DNA of 64,000 bases from Anthracocystis setariae (GCA_928724745.1 CAKMXJ010000037.1:1116001-1180000); one strand, 5' to 3'; positions 32,366 to 46,722 are shown, counted from the first letter of the stretch. Program-made: numbers and translations. Notes: generated by a model not told the origin, from the sequence alone.

Positions 32366-33747
32366 CTACTTGTTCTCACGAACGACCTTGTCGATCCAGC
32401 TGGCCACGTATTCGACGTTGTGAGTTGTCAAACCGGCCATTGAGATGCGCGAGTTGGCGGTGAGGTAGATATGGCCCTCCTCTAGCATCGTCTTGCACTG
32501 GTTCGTGTTGAGGCCTAGGAAGGTAAACATGCCGATCTGCTTGAGGATATGATCCCAACTGCCGGGAGTGTGGAGCTTCTTGGTCAACAAGTCAAACAGA
32601 CTTTGACGCATCTGAATGATTCGACCGGCCATCTCCTTGACGTCCTTCTGCCACTGAGCGAACAGTGCAGGGTCTGTAAGGATCATCTTGACAACGCGCG
32701 CACCGAACGCAGGAGGGTTTGAGATCTCGGAACGCTGGATGGCAGCGAGCTGCGAAAACACAGCCGCATTCTGCTCTGGCGTGGCGGAAACCACATGGAG
32801 CGCACCGACACGCTCACCGTACAGACCGGCGTTCTTGGCGAAACTCTGGCAGATGAGCAAAGGGATGCTCTTGCGTGCGACAAAGTGACGCACCGCCCAA
32901 GCATCCCGGTCGAGATCACCGGAGGCGAAGCCCTGGTAGGCGCAGTCGAAGAAGGCAAAATGACCCTTTTCGACAAAGATGTCGGCGATCTGCTTCCACT
33001 GCTCTTGGGTGGGGTCGACGCCAGTAGGGTTGTGAGCGCAGGCATGTAGCAGAAAGACGCTCTGGTTCTTGGCATTTCTCAATGCGCTGGTGAAGCCTTG
33101 AAAGTCGAGAGCGATGGTCTTGGCATCGTAGTAAGGGTAATCGACGGGGGTGATGTTGCACGAGTTGAAGATGGCCTTGTGGTTGGCCCAGGTGGGATTT
33201 GAGATGTAAATCTGTCGCTCGACACCAAACGCCTGGTATTGGTAGAATCTCTGAAGGAAAACGGCACCCAAGTGGTTGGCGCCAGTGCCAGAGATGGTTT
33301 GGACAGACGCCACTCGCTTTTCGGCGATGGCAGGCGAGTCGGCACCGAGGATGAGCTTGGCAGCGGCGCTGGTGAATTCGGGCAGACCCGTGATGGAGAG
33401 GTATTCGTGGTCGACGGTCTCATCGGCGATGAGGTCGGATTGCGCCTTCTTGACGGATGGAAGGACGTATGGCTTGCCGTTGTTGTCACGGTAGGCACCA
33501 ACACCGAGGTTGACCTTCTTATCGTAGGTGTCGGCCTTGTACGAGGCTGTCAGCTTGAAGATGCTGCAAGGAAGGATGGGTGATATGGCGGTTGCAAGAG
33601 GTGAGGGTGAGTCAGAGGATGCCGCGCACAGAGTGGAAGAAGTCTCATCGACATTACAAGAGGTACTTACGCATCTTCAGGAGCCTGGGGGACGGCACTC
33701 CACACCGCCAGAGCTGGTGACGAAGAAGATTGAGGAATGGAGCCCAT
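32366..33747 (-). CDS. Aspartate aminotransferase, probably cytosolic
   Basis: Two exons: 33671-33747 and 32366-33563, giving 424 residues. It catalyses PLP-dependent transamination of aspartate and 2-oxoglutarate. Visible blocks are VNLGVGAYRDNNGKPYVLP, GTGANHLGAVFLQRF, HACAHNPTGVDPTQEQW, DCAYQGFASGDL and the PLP-lysine motif SFAKNAGLYGERVG, with the ending VVRENK. The PLP motif differs slightly from the usual SFSKNFGLYNERVG. The N-terminus (MGSIPQSSSSPALAVW) lacks the arginine-rich pattern of a mitochondrial presequence, and there is no SKL-type end, so a cytosolic isoform is inferred. It is convergent with THOC1. Confidence 0.94.
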
Positions 33748-35047
33748 TGTGAGTATGGTCAGCACGAATTTCTGGAGTAGTGATGGAAGGGGATATCGTT
33801 GGCAAGACCCGCGGCGATGTTTAAGAGGATGGCGCTGCGCTGCACAGTTTTGAGAAGAAGAAGCCCGACAATGTTGCACGCTGTTGTGCGCATGTACTAT
33901 TGATATTGGCAATGCGGGGAGTCACTTAACTTGTGTCGGACCGACTGGAAAGGCTGTGAGCGTGACCCTGCGCGAGATTGCCGAAAAGTGTCGTGGAATT
34001 GCCCCCAACCCAAGCTGCCAAGCTGACCGCAGAGTGTCGCTCCTCGGCGAAATTCAACGGCCAACTACTGTCACCCCACGTTTTTTTTTTGTTCTCTTTT
34101 GCTCTCTCGCACGACAGAGGTGCCAGAGCCATTGCATTTCGGATGGCTTGGACCGGACCGGATGGCATGATGCGCTGACCCAGACGATCTGTCCATCATG
34201 TGAGATTTCGTTCCAGCTCTAGCCTCCAAGATTATGCTTGCGACGTCGTTTGTTACCTTGACAACGCTCTCAACGCACCACGGCTGTCACCAGTGATTTT
34301 GGATGGTTGTTCGATTCGACTTACCTGCTTGGCTGATACCATTGGAACCGGAGAGGTGACCCTGAATGGTCCCCAGACGATTTGCTGCCATGACGAACTC
34401 GCCGGGTCTGGGATTGGATGGGTTGTTGCGACGAGGTAGAGGTTATCGCAATACGTGCAGGTAAAAATGCGTTTTGTCTTCGAGCTGGGCTTGCACGGAT
34501 GTGTATGCAAAGATGAGTATGATGTGGAAGGGAAGCAACGTTGGACGTGGTGTTGATGGTGACCACCGGTTAGTGCAAGCTGTGTTGCGAAGCATGATGA
34601 AGCCGACCGACCTCGACGATCAGAGCGCTGCGAATCGAGCTGGATGCGGGGGATCCTGCAGCTTGCAAACCGTGTGGATTTTGTCTCGTGAGAACTACCC
34701 CTTTCGATTCGATTCGATTCGGAAAGGCTCGGGCTTCAACGCAGTACAGTATTGCCTGACTACCCCCGCAACAGAGCCAAATTACAGCGGCATTTTTTTT
34801 CACAATAAAGTTGTAGTCATTCGCGGTGTAACAAATCAGAAACCTTGGATCATCATCTTATAACCTGTCATGCCCACATGAACATCCAACAGTGGAGCCA
34901 TTCTTCCCGAAAGATGCCAACGCAAGCTCTGCACGATATCCTGAGCACACTCCATCCGCACGATGCCATGAATGAAGAAAGTGAATCTCCTTCAATTGAT
35001 CGAGCCAGCTCGGATTGACTCCAAACAATGTAGAGTGAGTTGGCAAC
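33748..35047. other. Gene-free spacer
   Basis: 1.3 kb between the aminotransferase (-) start and ribokinase (-) stop, with an oligo-T run near 34081 and no reading frame of recognisable family. It probably holds the aminotransferase promoter. Confidence 0.4.
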
Positions 35048-36142
35048 TCAGGCTTCACGCGCCTTGACCTCGTCGGCACAAGGTATGCTCTGCATCGCTC
35101 CCTCCTTCTCGCACGCCAGACTTGCAGCTTTGCACGCCCACTCCAACGCCTCTCGAACAAACTTTTGCGCTTTTGGCCTGGCCGAGCCCGTCAAGCTTTC
35201 ATCCACAGCAACATTGTGGCCCATCAGAGCAGCGACTAGGTTTCCTGCAAAAGTGTCACCGGCACCCGTGGTATCTTTGACCTGCTTAGGCTTGAACGGC
35301 GCAACATTGAACAAGGTTCGCTTGTCCGCACTGTCGGCGAGCTGAACATTGGCCATAACACCTTTCCCGCCGCGCGTGAGAACAATCCAAGCGGTATTGT
35401 GAAGCTGTGAGACGCCCGACAGCGTGTGCAAGACTTGGGAAGATCTATCTTCACCTTCTGGCAGCGAAGCGAGTTGGTCAGCAGCGCCGGCATCGAGGAC
35501 ACGCAGGAGGTCCATACTCTCGCCTTCGTTTACGATGAGCACATCAATATTGGACCACGGGAAGTTGTGTACTTCCTTGTCCGTGAGCATTGGCGACGGA
35601 TTGAAGATGGTCGTGACGTGATTGCTGACGGTGCTTGATTTGGCGTGTTGGAGGAATGCGATAGTCGTTTGCAAGGGGATCTCGTTCTGCAGAACGAGGT
35701 GGGTGATTTGCCGTTGGGATGTCGAAGGCCATGTCTGAGTGGGATCGGCCGATTTGCTGACAGTAGAGAAATTGGCGCCTTTGAGAAGAACAATGCTGTT
35801 TTCTCCATCTTGTGCGATTTGGATGAACGCTCGACCGGTAGGAGTGTCCTCCAGAATCTCGATATCGTCGGTGATGACGTTGCGCGATTTGAGCTCGTCA
35901 ATCGGCCACGTCGCATCTTTGCCCACAGCACCAGAGATCGAGACTTGTGCACCTGCTAGAGCGATGGCAGCTGAGACATTGGCGCCCTTGCCTCCGGGCC
36001 TCGAAACGAGACCGGAAGAGGAGATGGTCTCGCCTGGACGCACAATGTGGGGCACGAGGAAGGTCTCATCGATGTTGATGGACGATTTGACGAGACAAAA
36101 TGGAGCAGTCGAGGGGCCTGCTCTGGATTGAGAGGCTGTCAT
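35048..36142 (-). CDS. Ribokinase (PfkB family)
   Basis: A 364-residue protein read from the ATG at 36142 (MTASQSRAGP); in-frame codons further upstream look like leader. The N-terminal sugar-binding block has PGGKGANVSAAIALAGA (residues 49 on, PfkB signature 1). The C-terminal signature DTTGAGDTFAGNLVAAL contains the catalytic Asp of the GAGD anion hole. VLTRGGKGVMANV is the nucleotide-site strand. It phosphorylates D-ribose to ribose-5-phosphate. Length slightly exceeds bacterial ribokinases (~310) because of inserts around residues 115-260. It is divergent from NSE1. Confidence 0.92.
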   Translation of the reverse strand: MTASQSRAGPSTAPFCLVKSSINIDETFLVPHIVRPGETISSSGLVSRPGGKGANVSAAIALAGAQVSISGAVGKDATWPIDELKSRNVITDDIEILEDTPTGRAFIQIAQDGENSIVLLKGANFSTVSKSADPTQTWPSTSQRQITHLVLQNEIPLQTTIAFLQHAKSSTVSNHVTTIFNPSPMLTDKEVHNFPWSNIDVLIVNEGESMDLLRVLDAGAADQLASLPEGEDRSSQVLHTLSGVSQLHNTAWIVLTRGGKGVMANVQLADSADKRTLFNVAPFKPKQVKDTTGAGDTFAGNLVAALMGHNVAVDESLTGSARPKAQKFVREALEWACKAASLACEKEGAMQSIPCADEVKAREA

Positions 36143-36788
36143 GCTGCGAATAATTGTGTGTACGTCCAAGTGAAAGATGGTGGTTTGGTTGCGACCATGT
36201 TCTTCCTCGCCTATACTTGGGTATGAACCGACGAGCTTCGGCTGAGACGTCGAAATTTGTTTGGGGCACATGGCACGCACGGCACACTGCATGATGACGA
36301 TCCCTCGACAAGCTTGGCGTGAATTTCGGCACGAAACCCAAATACTGTATCGACAAGACTCACTACGGTAACTTGTCCAACGACGGCCTTTGTGATTGCT
36401 TGGCCTGCTTCCTGTGCTGATATCTCGAGCTCCTCCGTCCCAACTCTTGCTCTTACTTGCTGAATCAGGAGACCCTAAGATCTTGACGGATAGGTGCGGG
36501 TCTTGTTCTTGGTAAGATGGCTGTCTCGTTATTGGACAGGCTTGTGATTTCAATCGATCTCACAATAATAGTTCAATTTACGCGCTCACGTCGAGACCAA
36601 CACTTTGCTTGAGAGGCGCCGAGGCGGGAAATTTCAGGTTGAGCTTGTGTGGCTCTTGAACCCTTCTTGACAACCGCTTCCGCACCTTTGCCTTTGCCTT
36701 GCTTCTTGCTTCTTGCTTCTCTCACCTCTGCCAGCAATCTTGGCTACGCCATCGAGCGAAACTGACCGGCAATCTCAGCAGGCGGACC
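36143..36788. other. Divergent promoter region
   Basis: 646 bp between ribokinase (-) and NSE1 (+), no gene recognised; a small direct repeat of CTTGCTTCTTGCTTC type lies near 36700. Confidence 0.4.
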
Positions 36789-37610
36789 ATGTCGGAGACC
36801 GACAAGCAGACTCTGGCGCGTACAGCGTGGCTTCAGTCCCTCCTCTCGCATCGCATCGTCACAGTATCGTTTGCCAAGCAACTGTATCAACGATGCTGTT
36901 CCATCGTCCACACCCCTTACGACGACGCCTCCTACAGCTCCATGATCGATGACGCATCCAAACACCTTTCCCTCCTCGATCTCGACTTGCGTAGCTTTCG
37001 CGACCAACAATCGAGTCAAACCGTCATCGCACTGGTCAACACCAAAGCTGACCCACTCGTCCAGGGCGCCACTCGCTACTCGGCATCTGAAATCATCGTC
37101 ATCAAAAAGATCGTCGAGGAAATCTGTAAGGCCAAGAAGGAAGCTTATGCGATTCCGGCGCTGGAGGCGATCACGTTGGGTGCAAGGAGTAAATCGAATC
37201 TCACCCGCGATGCAGTCGAAGAATTGCTAAAGAACCTCGTCGATCACCAGTGGCTCGACTACTCCATCGAAGGCATCTACACACTCTCAACTCGATCCCT
37301 ACTCGAACTGAAAAATTACCTCCAGAACGAAGTCGGCGACGAGTACTTTCATACTTGCACACATTGCAAGGATATGGTCACCTTAGGCTTGGCCTGTTCG
37401 CATTCACCGAGAAGCTGTGACGTGAGATACCATTTGCATTGCGCGCGCAGCACAATCGGTGCCAAGATTAACGACAATGACGCGCTACTGCTCCTCCAAG
37501 GGTTTCCATGTCCTGGGTGTAGGAAGCCCTGGAAATCTCGTCCAATCGGTCCCAAAGTACTTAATCTCGCAGACCGCGACATGTTTGATGATGACCAACC
37601 ATCTCCATAA
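36789..37610 (+). CDS. NSE1: SMC5-SMC6 complex subunit Nse1
   Basis: A 273-residue single-exon protein. N-terminal winged-helix segments include TAWLQSLLSHRIVTVSFAKQL and KIVEEICKAKKEAYAIPALEAI, the latter with the family YAI/A pattern. A C-terminal RING-like domain (residues ~210-255) has C-X2-C in HTCTHCKDMV, a second pair at CSHSPRSCDVRYHLHC and CPGCRKPW. Nse1 is the RING subunit of the SMC5/6 DNA-repair complex and acts with Nse3/MAGE as a ubiquitin ligase. The ATG at 36789 (MSETDKQTLAR) gives the expected start. Confidence 0.9.
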   Translation: MSETDKQTLARTAWLQSLLSHRIVTVSFAKQLYQRCCSIVHTPYDDASYSSMIDDASKHLSLLDLDLRSFRDQQSSQTVIALVNTKADPLVQGATRYSASEIIVIKKIVEEICKAKKEAYAIPALEAITLGARSKSNLTRDAVEELLKNLVDHQWLDYSIEGIYTLSTRSLLELKNYLQNEVGDEYFHTCTHCKDMVTLGLACSHSPRSCDVRYHLHCARSTIGAKINDNDALLLLQGFPCPGCRKPWKSRPIGPKVLNLADRDMFDDDQPSP

Positions 37611-38040
37611 TCATCAAGTGGCTTAACCACCACCACCACCATCAAAGGAGTACTCAGCCAAATGATCAGCATCTTTCAAGCGACAGCAAAAAAAAGGCAT
37701 ACCAATACAGTGCCGACTCTCCAACAGTCAAAACCATGCAACCCAAATCGTGCATCCGCACATCATGATCTCTCCACAAATAAATGGGGCATCTCTCAGT
37801 CTCAGCCCCCATCTCGTTGAACACGGAGTGCGACAACCCATATCAATCATCACTCTGCACGCGGGACCGACAAAGCCAGATCTGTGGAGAACGAGTAAAA
37901 TCTCTATGTAATAGTAATACAAGGGCATGCAAAGGTATGTTGGGAGGGGGGGGGGCAGTGTGTGGAAAACCGTGGTATGTGATTATGCTGAGACTAGGAG
38001 ATGCAGAAGCGCAAGTTGGGGAGCGCACACGCTTCACCGC
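37611..38040. other. Convergent 3' flank
   Basis: Shared 3' flank of NSE1 (+) and the ubiquitin-AN1 gene (-). It includes a CCA triplet run near 37629 and a G10 run at about 37946. No gene seen. Confidence 0.35.
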
Positions 38041-40879
<2,839 letters not shown>

Positions 40880-43800
40880 CTATGCAACGCGGCTTGCCAA
40901 GCGTCGAATGGCTGGCACAGAAATGTAAGCAGGGCAGTACGTCTCGATGCCCGTCACTTCGCGTGGCAAGGGAAGCTCGTAAGGGCCTGCCTCGTCCACC
41001 TCGGGAGGTAGCAACAGGTGGTCGTTGCGATCGTTGGGCACCACACGCGATGCCACCGCCTTGAGAATCTCGGGCGAGATCGGGTTTTCGTAGTCGGCAA
41101 CGTAGTAGTGCGAGATGAGCTTCTGAATCTGTGTTGGCGTTAGCATCCAGCACACATCGTAGATGATGTCGATATCACCCAGCGTCGCCTTCTTGAGCTG
41201 CAGCAACTTGGTCGCTTGCATCAGGTGCTCTAGCTGCAGCGTACCTTCGGGCATGTCATGCGACTTGCACCACTCTTCGATACGTGTAATGTTGTACTGG
41301 ATCTGCATGGCTCGCTTCCACGAGCAGAAGTTCCTGCGCATGAGCAAGTCGTTGAAACTTGTCACGCCGATCAGTTTGAGAAGCTCCGTCACCACCTGCT
41401 GCGTCACCGATGGCTCGACATAGTAGCTCTTGAGGCTCTTCCACACTTTGTTGAGGATACCAAGAATGTCGTCCATCGTGTGCGATGGCGTCGAATTGTT
41501 CGACAGCAATCGGTTGAACAGCCGTCCAGAGTGGTCGCTCGTGACGAATCCGGGCAGCGATTGGCTCTCGACCAGCGCAGGAATGACCATCTTGTGCAGA
41601 CGCTTCTTGGCCTCCTGCATCCACGTGTGGTAGATGTTGTACTCCAACGAGTCAAGATCGTGCTTGACAATGGTAACCAGGCGCTCGTAGTCACCCCACT
41701 CGAAAGAGCGAGCTGCGCCATCGACACCAGGACCGATGCCCTGGAGCATGTCGCTCTCGGCGATGCACACAAACGACAAGATCTCGTGGACGTTTGACAG
41801 CCAAAAGATTCCGGGAATGATGGCATCCTCGCCCTGGAACGACATGACGTGCTGCTGGATGGTCTGCATCACATTCGCCAGGAAACGCTCCGACTCGCGC
41901 ACCAGGCCGTACTTCCACATCTCGTTGGTGACCAGCGAGATGAGATGAGCAGGGAACAGCACCTCTTTGGGAGAAGGAGGGTTCTGAAGGCTGGGCGCAG
42001 GAACCTTGAGGAAACGGATCAAGCCGTTCAGCACGTCCTCGTCGAGCTGCTCCTCGTTTTCCAAGATGCGAATGATCTCCTCAGACGGGTCATCCTCATC
42101 GTACTCGTCATCGTAACCGTTGCGCTGACCAAAGCCGGGGATCTGATGGCCGTCGAGGCCGAAAGCGACCGAAACGTGGCGATTGGCCGTGGCGGCGCTG
42201 CGCTTGGCAGCCATCATAGCCTCCTCGTGCTCGTCGCGGCCAGCAGGCGCATCGCTCCAAGGGCCAGCCTCGCTGTGACGACGAGGGCGACGCTTGCTTC
42301 CACCGGCTGCGTAGCCATTCTCCTTGCCCGTGGCCATGTTGAAGACAGGCGGTGCGGCGTTCTCGATACGCTGCGAGTTCTTCTGCAACGTGTTGAGCGC
42401 ATTGGCACGGTTGAGCTGTTCGCGCAGCGAGGCCACCTCGGATCGCAGCGAGTTGATGGTGGCAACGTCGTCCTCTGAAGACTTGGTGGCGCCGTTGAGA
42501 GCCTCGGATCGGGCCTGGAGCTCATCCGCCTGGCGCTCGATCTCGGCAGTGAGGTCAGCAATACGCTTATCCTGCTCGGCGATGCGTTTGAGCGAAGCTT
42601 CCTGCTTGATGTCCAACTCCTTCTTGGCGGCCAGAAGAGCCTCAAACTCAGCCATGGCAACGGTCGGTCTGGAGAGCTCCTCCGTGAGACCGCGATTCCT
42701 TCCTTCCAGCTCGTCGTGCTTGCCCTGCCATGTGAGGATTTGAGCTTCGAGAGCCTTGATCTTGGAGGAAAGCTCTTTGTTGTCCTTGATGCGCTTCTGC
42801 AAGTTCTGCGTGAGCTCCACGACTTTGTTCTCGAGCTTGTACGACACCTCTTTGAAGTGTGAAACGGAACGAGCTTCGTTACGTCGAGCAACAAGCTCCT
42901 TCTTGGCGAGACGACGACGGTAGCACGACTGGAGGTGGATAACGCCCTGCTTCTCCTTGCGGTACTGCCTGCGTGCCAAGGCACCTCGAAGGAGAGCCTG
43001 AAGCTTGGTGGCAGAGAATTCGACCTTGGCAGTCTTGTAGGTGGCACGAACGGCGCGGCCACGCACTACACTCTGGATCTTGATGACAGCCTCGCGAGTG
43101 GTCTGGTACTTCTTGCGTGCCAAGAAGCCACGAACCGCGGTCTGGATCTTGGTAGCAGCGGTGGCCGAACGGAGATCCTGAACGTACTTCATGGCCAGAC
43201 GCATTCGCCACCACGACTGGATCTTGACAGCGTTGGTGCGCATGGCCTTGTACTTCTTCTGTCCGACGTAACGCCTGAGATTCTTCTGAATTACGGTGGT
43301 CACGGCATTTAGACGGTCGGTGCGCCTCTGCTCGAACTGGGCCAGCATACCGGCACGGAAGAAGATCTTGGTGAGACCGATCTGGTACTTGTCCTTCTCG
43401 GTGATCGTTGAGGTCAAGATGTGGGCAGCCAGCGCCTTGACCTTATTCATGTCTGACATGTTCCAGCGGTCAGACGATACAAGCATGTAGTAGCGCTCGG
43501 CAAAGTCAGCGAAGGTCCATCGAGAGGGATAACCGGCACAACTGATGCGAATGGTTTCCAGTACACCGCAAGCTCGAAGCTGTCCGAGCACGTTTTGCGG
43601 TTCCACCTCCCAAGCCTTCTTGGCTTCGTTGGGCTTGATGCAGCGAATGTAATGGACGTTGGTGCTGTTGATCGTGTGCATGAGACTGACGAGCGACGTC
43701 TTGAACTGCGAACCAAGGGTGGGCTTCTTGATGCTGGCGCCAGGCAGCTTCCTGGGACCTGGCTTGGCAGCAGTGGCTGCATCGGCTGCATCGTTCGACT

Positions 43801-45712
43801 CTTCGGGCTTGTGAAGGTTGACGGCGGTGTCGAGAACCTCCTTGAGGAAGGGATTGGTGGTGTTGTTGAGCAGGTTGAGGTGCTCGTCTGGCACAGTGTC
43901 TTTGTTCTTCTCGACGAAGCCGGCGCTCGAGTACTCGACATCGAGCGCATAGTGGCATACGGTGAAGCCGGTGGTGCCGAATCGAGGCTTCTTAAAGGAA
44001 TTCTTGAACTCGGGGCGCTTGTCCATTTGGGTGTAGAGCTTCTGGACAAAGGACTCGTCGGAGCCGGAGGGCAGACGCGACTCTTCGTCGAGCAGCGAGA
44101 GAACGCCGAGCTTGCCCTCGATCATGTCGATCGTAGGCTGGTTGTCCGAAAAGTCGATGAAAGTCCACGAGATCTGCTCCTGAAGGTACTCCTCCTGCTC
44201 GAGCTTGAAGACGTGGTGGTTGAACTCATGCTGAAGCCGCTCGTTGGCGTAGTTGATGCAGAACTGCTCGTACGAGTTGACCTTGAATCGTTCGAAGCCA
44301 TAGATATCGAGAACACCGATCATGGACTGGCGCGACTTGGACGAACCGAGGGCAAGCGATCGATTCATCTGATCAACAAGCCAGTCAAAGAGGCAGGTGT
44401 AGACGTATTTCGAGACCGAGTCACGTACGACGACGGCCTGAGCCTGGGTGAGGTTGGTGACGACCTTTTCGCCTCGTGTTTGGAGCTGCTTCTTGACGGT
44501 CCATTTGCGGAACTCGGACGAATCGATGCCAAGCATGCGTGTGGCGATGAACAGGCTTGGTTCGTCATCCGACAGGATGGCATCGTTACGTACAGCCGTG
44601 ATCTGAACGTTACCGAGGTGCAGAAGGGCAGCCAAGAGACGGAAGATGTTCCATTGACGCTCAATGGTGAGGCCGACGGTGCTGAGGGCCTTTTGAGTGG
44701 CCTTGAATTCCTCAGCGTCGTTGACACCGTTGATGATGTGGCTGCCGGGACCACCCTGGTTGAGATAGAAGAACTTGGATGCGTCCTCGAGCCCGAGATC
44801 CTTCTTCTCGGATGAGGGCGCACCTGCGCAGAGCTGATAGAAGATGTGATAGTTTCGCTCGGTCTCGGGCTGGTAGACGAGACGCGAACGTTCGAGAAGA
44901 TAGGTTCGCATCTTGGCACCGACAATTTCGTGGCTCTTGTCAAAGAGGATCTCGAGGTACTTTCCGAATCGGGACGAGTTGTCGTTTCGAGTGGTCTTGG
45001 CGTTACCGAATGCTTCCATGATCGGGTTGGTAGCGAGGATCTGCTGCTCGGTCTCGCTCATGCCACTGTTGTCCTTGCCTGAGCCGCCTTTGCGGCTGCC
45101 AGGCTTGTTCGGGTCCTCAACGGTGGCAAAGTAGCGCATGATGTACTTGGCCGAGACGGTCTTACCGGCACCAGATTCACCGCTGACGACGATAGTCTGG
45201 TCCTTTTCGTCGCGGATCATGCATCGATAGGCATCTTCGGCGATGGCGAAGAGGTGTGGTTCGAGTTCACCCTTGCGACGACCCGAGTAGGCCTGGATGA
45301 TTTCTGGGCTGTAGAGGCTAAGGGCGTAGAAGGGGTTGACTGCGATGAGGACGATACCAGAGTAGGTGTAGATGATGCGCTGCGAGTAGCGGTTAAGAAT
45401 GGTGTGTAGAACGGAAGGCTCGTTGAGGTAACTCAAATTGGTAAGATCGTCTGTAGCCTCGAGAAGTGGCGGGTTGCGTAGAGGGGGAAGCTGGTCCTCG
45501 CCATCCTTGGATGCCAACTTGGCCTGTGTGGTGGTGACGGTCTTGGTGGCGCCAGAATCATCGAGAGTAAACTCGAGGGTGATTTCGCCGGAAGCCGACT
45601 TGGAAAGCGGTTTGGCGAGAGTGGCGCTGATCCAACCAAGCTCCTTGTCTGGGAACCAAGCCTTGGTGCCTGGCACAAAGGCGGCGAGGGTATCGGTGGC
45701 AGCAGGAGCCAT
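40880..45712 (-). CDS. myo5: Class V myosin heavy chain
   Basis: 1610 residues in one exon, from ATG at 45712 (MAPAATDTLAAFVPG). The motor domain (~1-780) has the P-loop GESGAGKT at residues 178-185, switch-II DIYGFERF and the actin-binding LRACGVLETIRIS block. Six consecutive IQ motifs follow (IQKNLRRYVG, IQSWWRMRLA, IQTAVRGFLA, IQSVVRGRAV, LQALLRGALA, LQSCYRRRLA), then a coiled coil (~910-1090), a disordered stretch and a C-terminal DIL cargo-binding domain (from about 1290). Six IQ motifs plus DIL define class V. It carries secretory vesicles along actin to growth sites; in smut fungi Myo5 is needed for polar growth and virulence. An upstream in-frame ATG exists, but MAPAATD fits the family start. 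Confidence 0.97.
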   Translation of the reverse strand: MAPAATDTLAAFVPGTKAWFPDKELGWISATLAKPLSKSASGEITLEFTLDDSGATKTVTTTQAKLASKDGEDQLPPLRNPPLLEATDDLTNLSYLNEPSVLHTILNRYSQRIIYTYSGIVLIAVNPFYALSLYSPEIIQAYSGRRKGELEPHLFAIAEDAYRCMIRDEKDQTIVVSGESGAGKTVSAKYIMRYFATVEDPNKPGSRKGGSGKDNSGMSETEQQILATNPIMEAFGNAKTTRNDNSSRFGKYLEILFDKSHEIVGAKMRTYLLERSRLVYQPETERNYHIFYQLCAGAPSSEKKDLGLEDASKFFYLNQGGPGSHIINGVNDAEEFKATQKALSTVGLTIERQWNIFRLLAALLHLGNVQITAVRNDAILSDDEPSLFIATRMLGIDSSEFRKWTVKKQLQTRGEKVVTNLTQAQAVVVRDSVSKYVYTCLFDWLVDQMNRSLALGSSKSRQSMIGVLDIYGFERFKVNSYEQFCINYANERLQHEFNHHVFKLEQEEYLQEQISWTFIDFSDNQPTIDMIEGKLGVLSLLDEESRLPSGSDESFVQKLYTQMDKRPEFKNSFKKPRFGTTGFTVCHYALDVEYSSAGFVEKNKDTVPDEHLNLLNNTTNPFLKEVLDTAVNLHKPEESNDAADAATAAKPGPRKLPGASIKKPTLGSQFKTSLVSLMHTINSTNVHYIRCIKPNEAKKAWEVEPQNVLGQLRACGVLETIRISCAGYPSRWTFADFAERYYMLVSSDRWNMSDMNKVKALAAHILTSTITEKDKYQIGLTKIFFRAGMLAQFEQRRTDRLNAVTTVIQKNLRRYVGQKKYKAMRTNAVKIQSWWRMRLAMKYVQDLRSATAATKIQTAVRGFLARKKYQTTREAVIKIQSVVRGRAVRATYKTAKVEFSATKLQALLRGALARRQYRKEKQGVIHLQSCYRRRLAKKELVARRNEARSVSHFKEVSYKLENKVVELTQNLQKRIKDNKELSSKIKALEAQILTWQGKHDELEGRNRGLTEELSRPTVAMAEFEALLAAKKELDIKQEASLKRIAEQDKRIADLTAEIERQADELQARSEALNGATKSSEDDVATINSLRSEVASLREQLNRANALNTLQKNSQRIENAAPPVFNMATGKENGYAAGGSKRRPRRHSEAGPWSDAPAGRDEHEEAMMAAKRSAATANRHVSVAFGLDGHQIPGFGQRNGYDDEYDEDDPSEEIIRILENEEQLDEDVLNGLIRFLKVPAPSLQNPPSPKEVLFPAHLISLVTNEMWKYGLVRESERFLANVMQTIQQHVMSFQGEDAIIPGIFWLSNVHEILSFVCIAESDMLQGIGPGVDGAARSFEWGDYERLVTIVKHDLDSLEYNIYHTWMQEAKKRLHKMVIPALVESQSLPGFVTSDHSGRLFNRLLSNNSTPSHTMDDILGILNKVWKSLKSYYVEPSVTQQVVTELLKLIGVTSFNDLLMRRNFCSWKRAMQIQYNITRIEEWCKSHDMPEGTLQLEHLMQATKLLQLKKATLGDIDIIYDVCWMLTPTQIQKLISHYYVADYENPISPEILKAVASRVVPNDRNDHLLLPPEVDEAGPYELPLPREVTGIETYCPAYISVPAIRRLASRVA

Positions 45713-46556
45713 GGTTGTTTGAGACGCTGCGACCTCGTGTGTGCGCTTGGTGTTGTGATCGCAAGAAGGTCGAGGTGCAAGGAAGGCAGTCGTCGCAGGG
45801 AGCGGTCCAGCCGGGATGATCCGTCCAGCAAGGTGAAGGAAGAGATCCAAACGAAAACACCAGCGGGGGCAGTTTGCTGGGTGACACTTGGCGCAACGTC
45901 AACGTCAACGACGGCAAGACACTGACACTGTCAGAGCTCGGCGAATGGGAGGATGGAGAAGCCTGCTCTCACGGAGAAAAAGAAGACCCTGGTTCGTGGG
46001 ACTGCTACCGGAACGAAGAAGCGGTGCAATCGAGCCTTGCTGAGGGCAAGTGAAAACCCGGCAACGACAACGAACCCAAAGAGCGGGGAATAGGAAAGAA
46101 AGAAGAGACAAGGAGGAGGAGGAGAAGAAGAAGAAGAAGAGGGGGAAGTGAAGAAGGACGAAAAGGTGAAGAAGGAATCGAAGGCAAAGCCAGGGTGCTG
46201 CAGATGGCACCAGGATCGTGATTGTAAGCCAAGCCAAGCGGGATTGCAATCAGCAGGGACAAAGCGAGCCGGGCTGGCTACTGTGCTAAGCTGTTCTGTT
46301 CTGTTCTGTGCTGTGCTGTGCTGTGCTGTGCTGTGCTGTGCTGTACTGTTCTATACGTTGGATGGCGTTAATGCGATTTCCTGACATGGACCGAGACACT
46401 ACACTAAGAAGAAACGAGGAGGCCAACTCAGGCCAAAAAGACAACGTTCCCAGCGAGAAACACACACACACACACACACCGCCAATCGCAAGTGCCACGC
46501 ATCACGGCCAAGCAAGCACACGCAGCCAAAAACGCCGAGCAGCGTGAGCCATAATA
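45713..46556. other. myo5 upstream region up to the transposon
   Basis: 844 bp containing the myo5 leader and promoter, a GGA/GAA triplet run near 46110-46139, the CTGTN pentamer array at 46291-46350 and a short CA run near 46462. The myo5 promoter is now bounded by a transposon 0.85 kb upstream. Confidence 0.5.
46291..46350 (+). repeat. (CTGTN)12 pentamer array
   Basis: Twelve consecutive pentamers: CTGTT x3, then mostly CTGTG, ending CTGTA and CTGTT. It is the longest member of the pentamer family scattered through the intergenic DNA here. Confidence 0.9.
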
Positions 46557-46604
46557 GGGAGCTTTTGGACGACGTGTCTGAGCGAAATTCCAAAAGTCAA
46601 ATTT
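46557..46604 (+). repeat. Left terminal inverted repeat
   Basis: GGGAGCTTTTGG followed by an imperfect segment and the AGTCAAATTT box at 46595-46604. It pairs with 51680-51726. Confidence 0.88.
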
Positions 46605-46722
46605 AGCTCTTGCCCCGAAGACCACTTTTGAGGTTTTGGTGCTAAAAAGTGAAAAACCGCTTTTTTGCTTCGCGTCATTCTTGCTTTACAACCACCACAG
46701 CTTTTTCAATTTTCATCCAAAC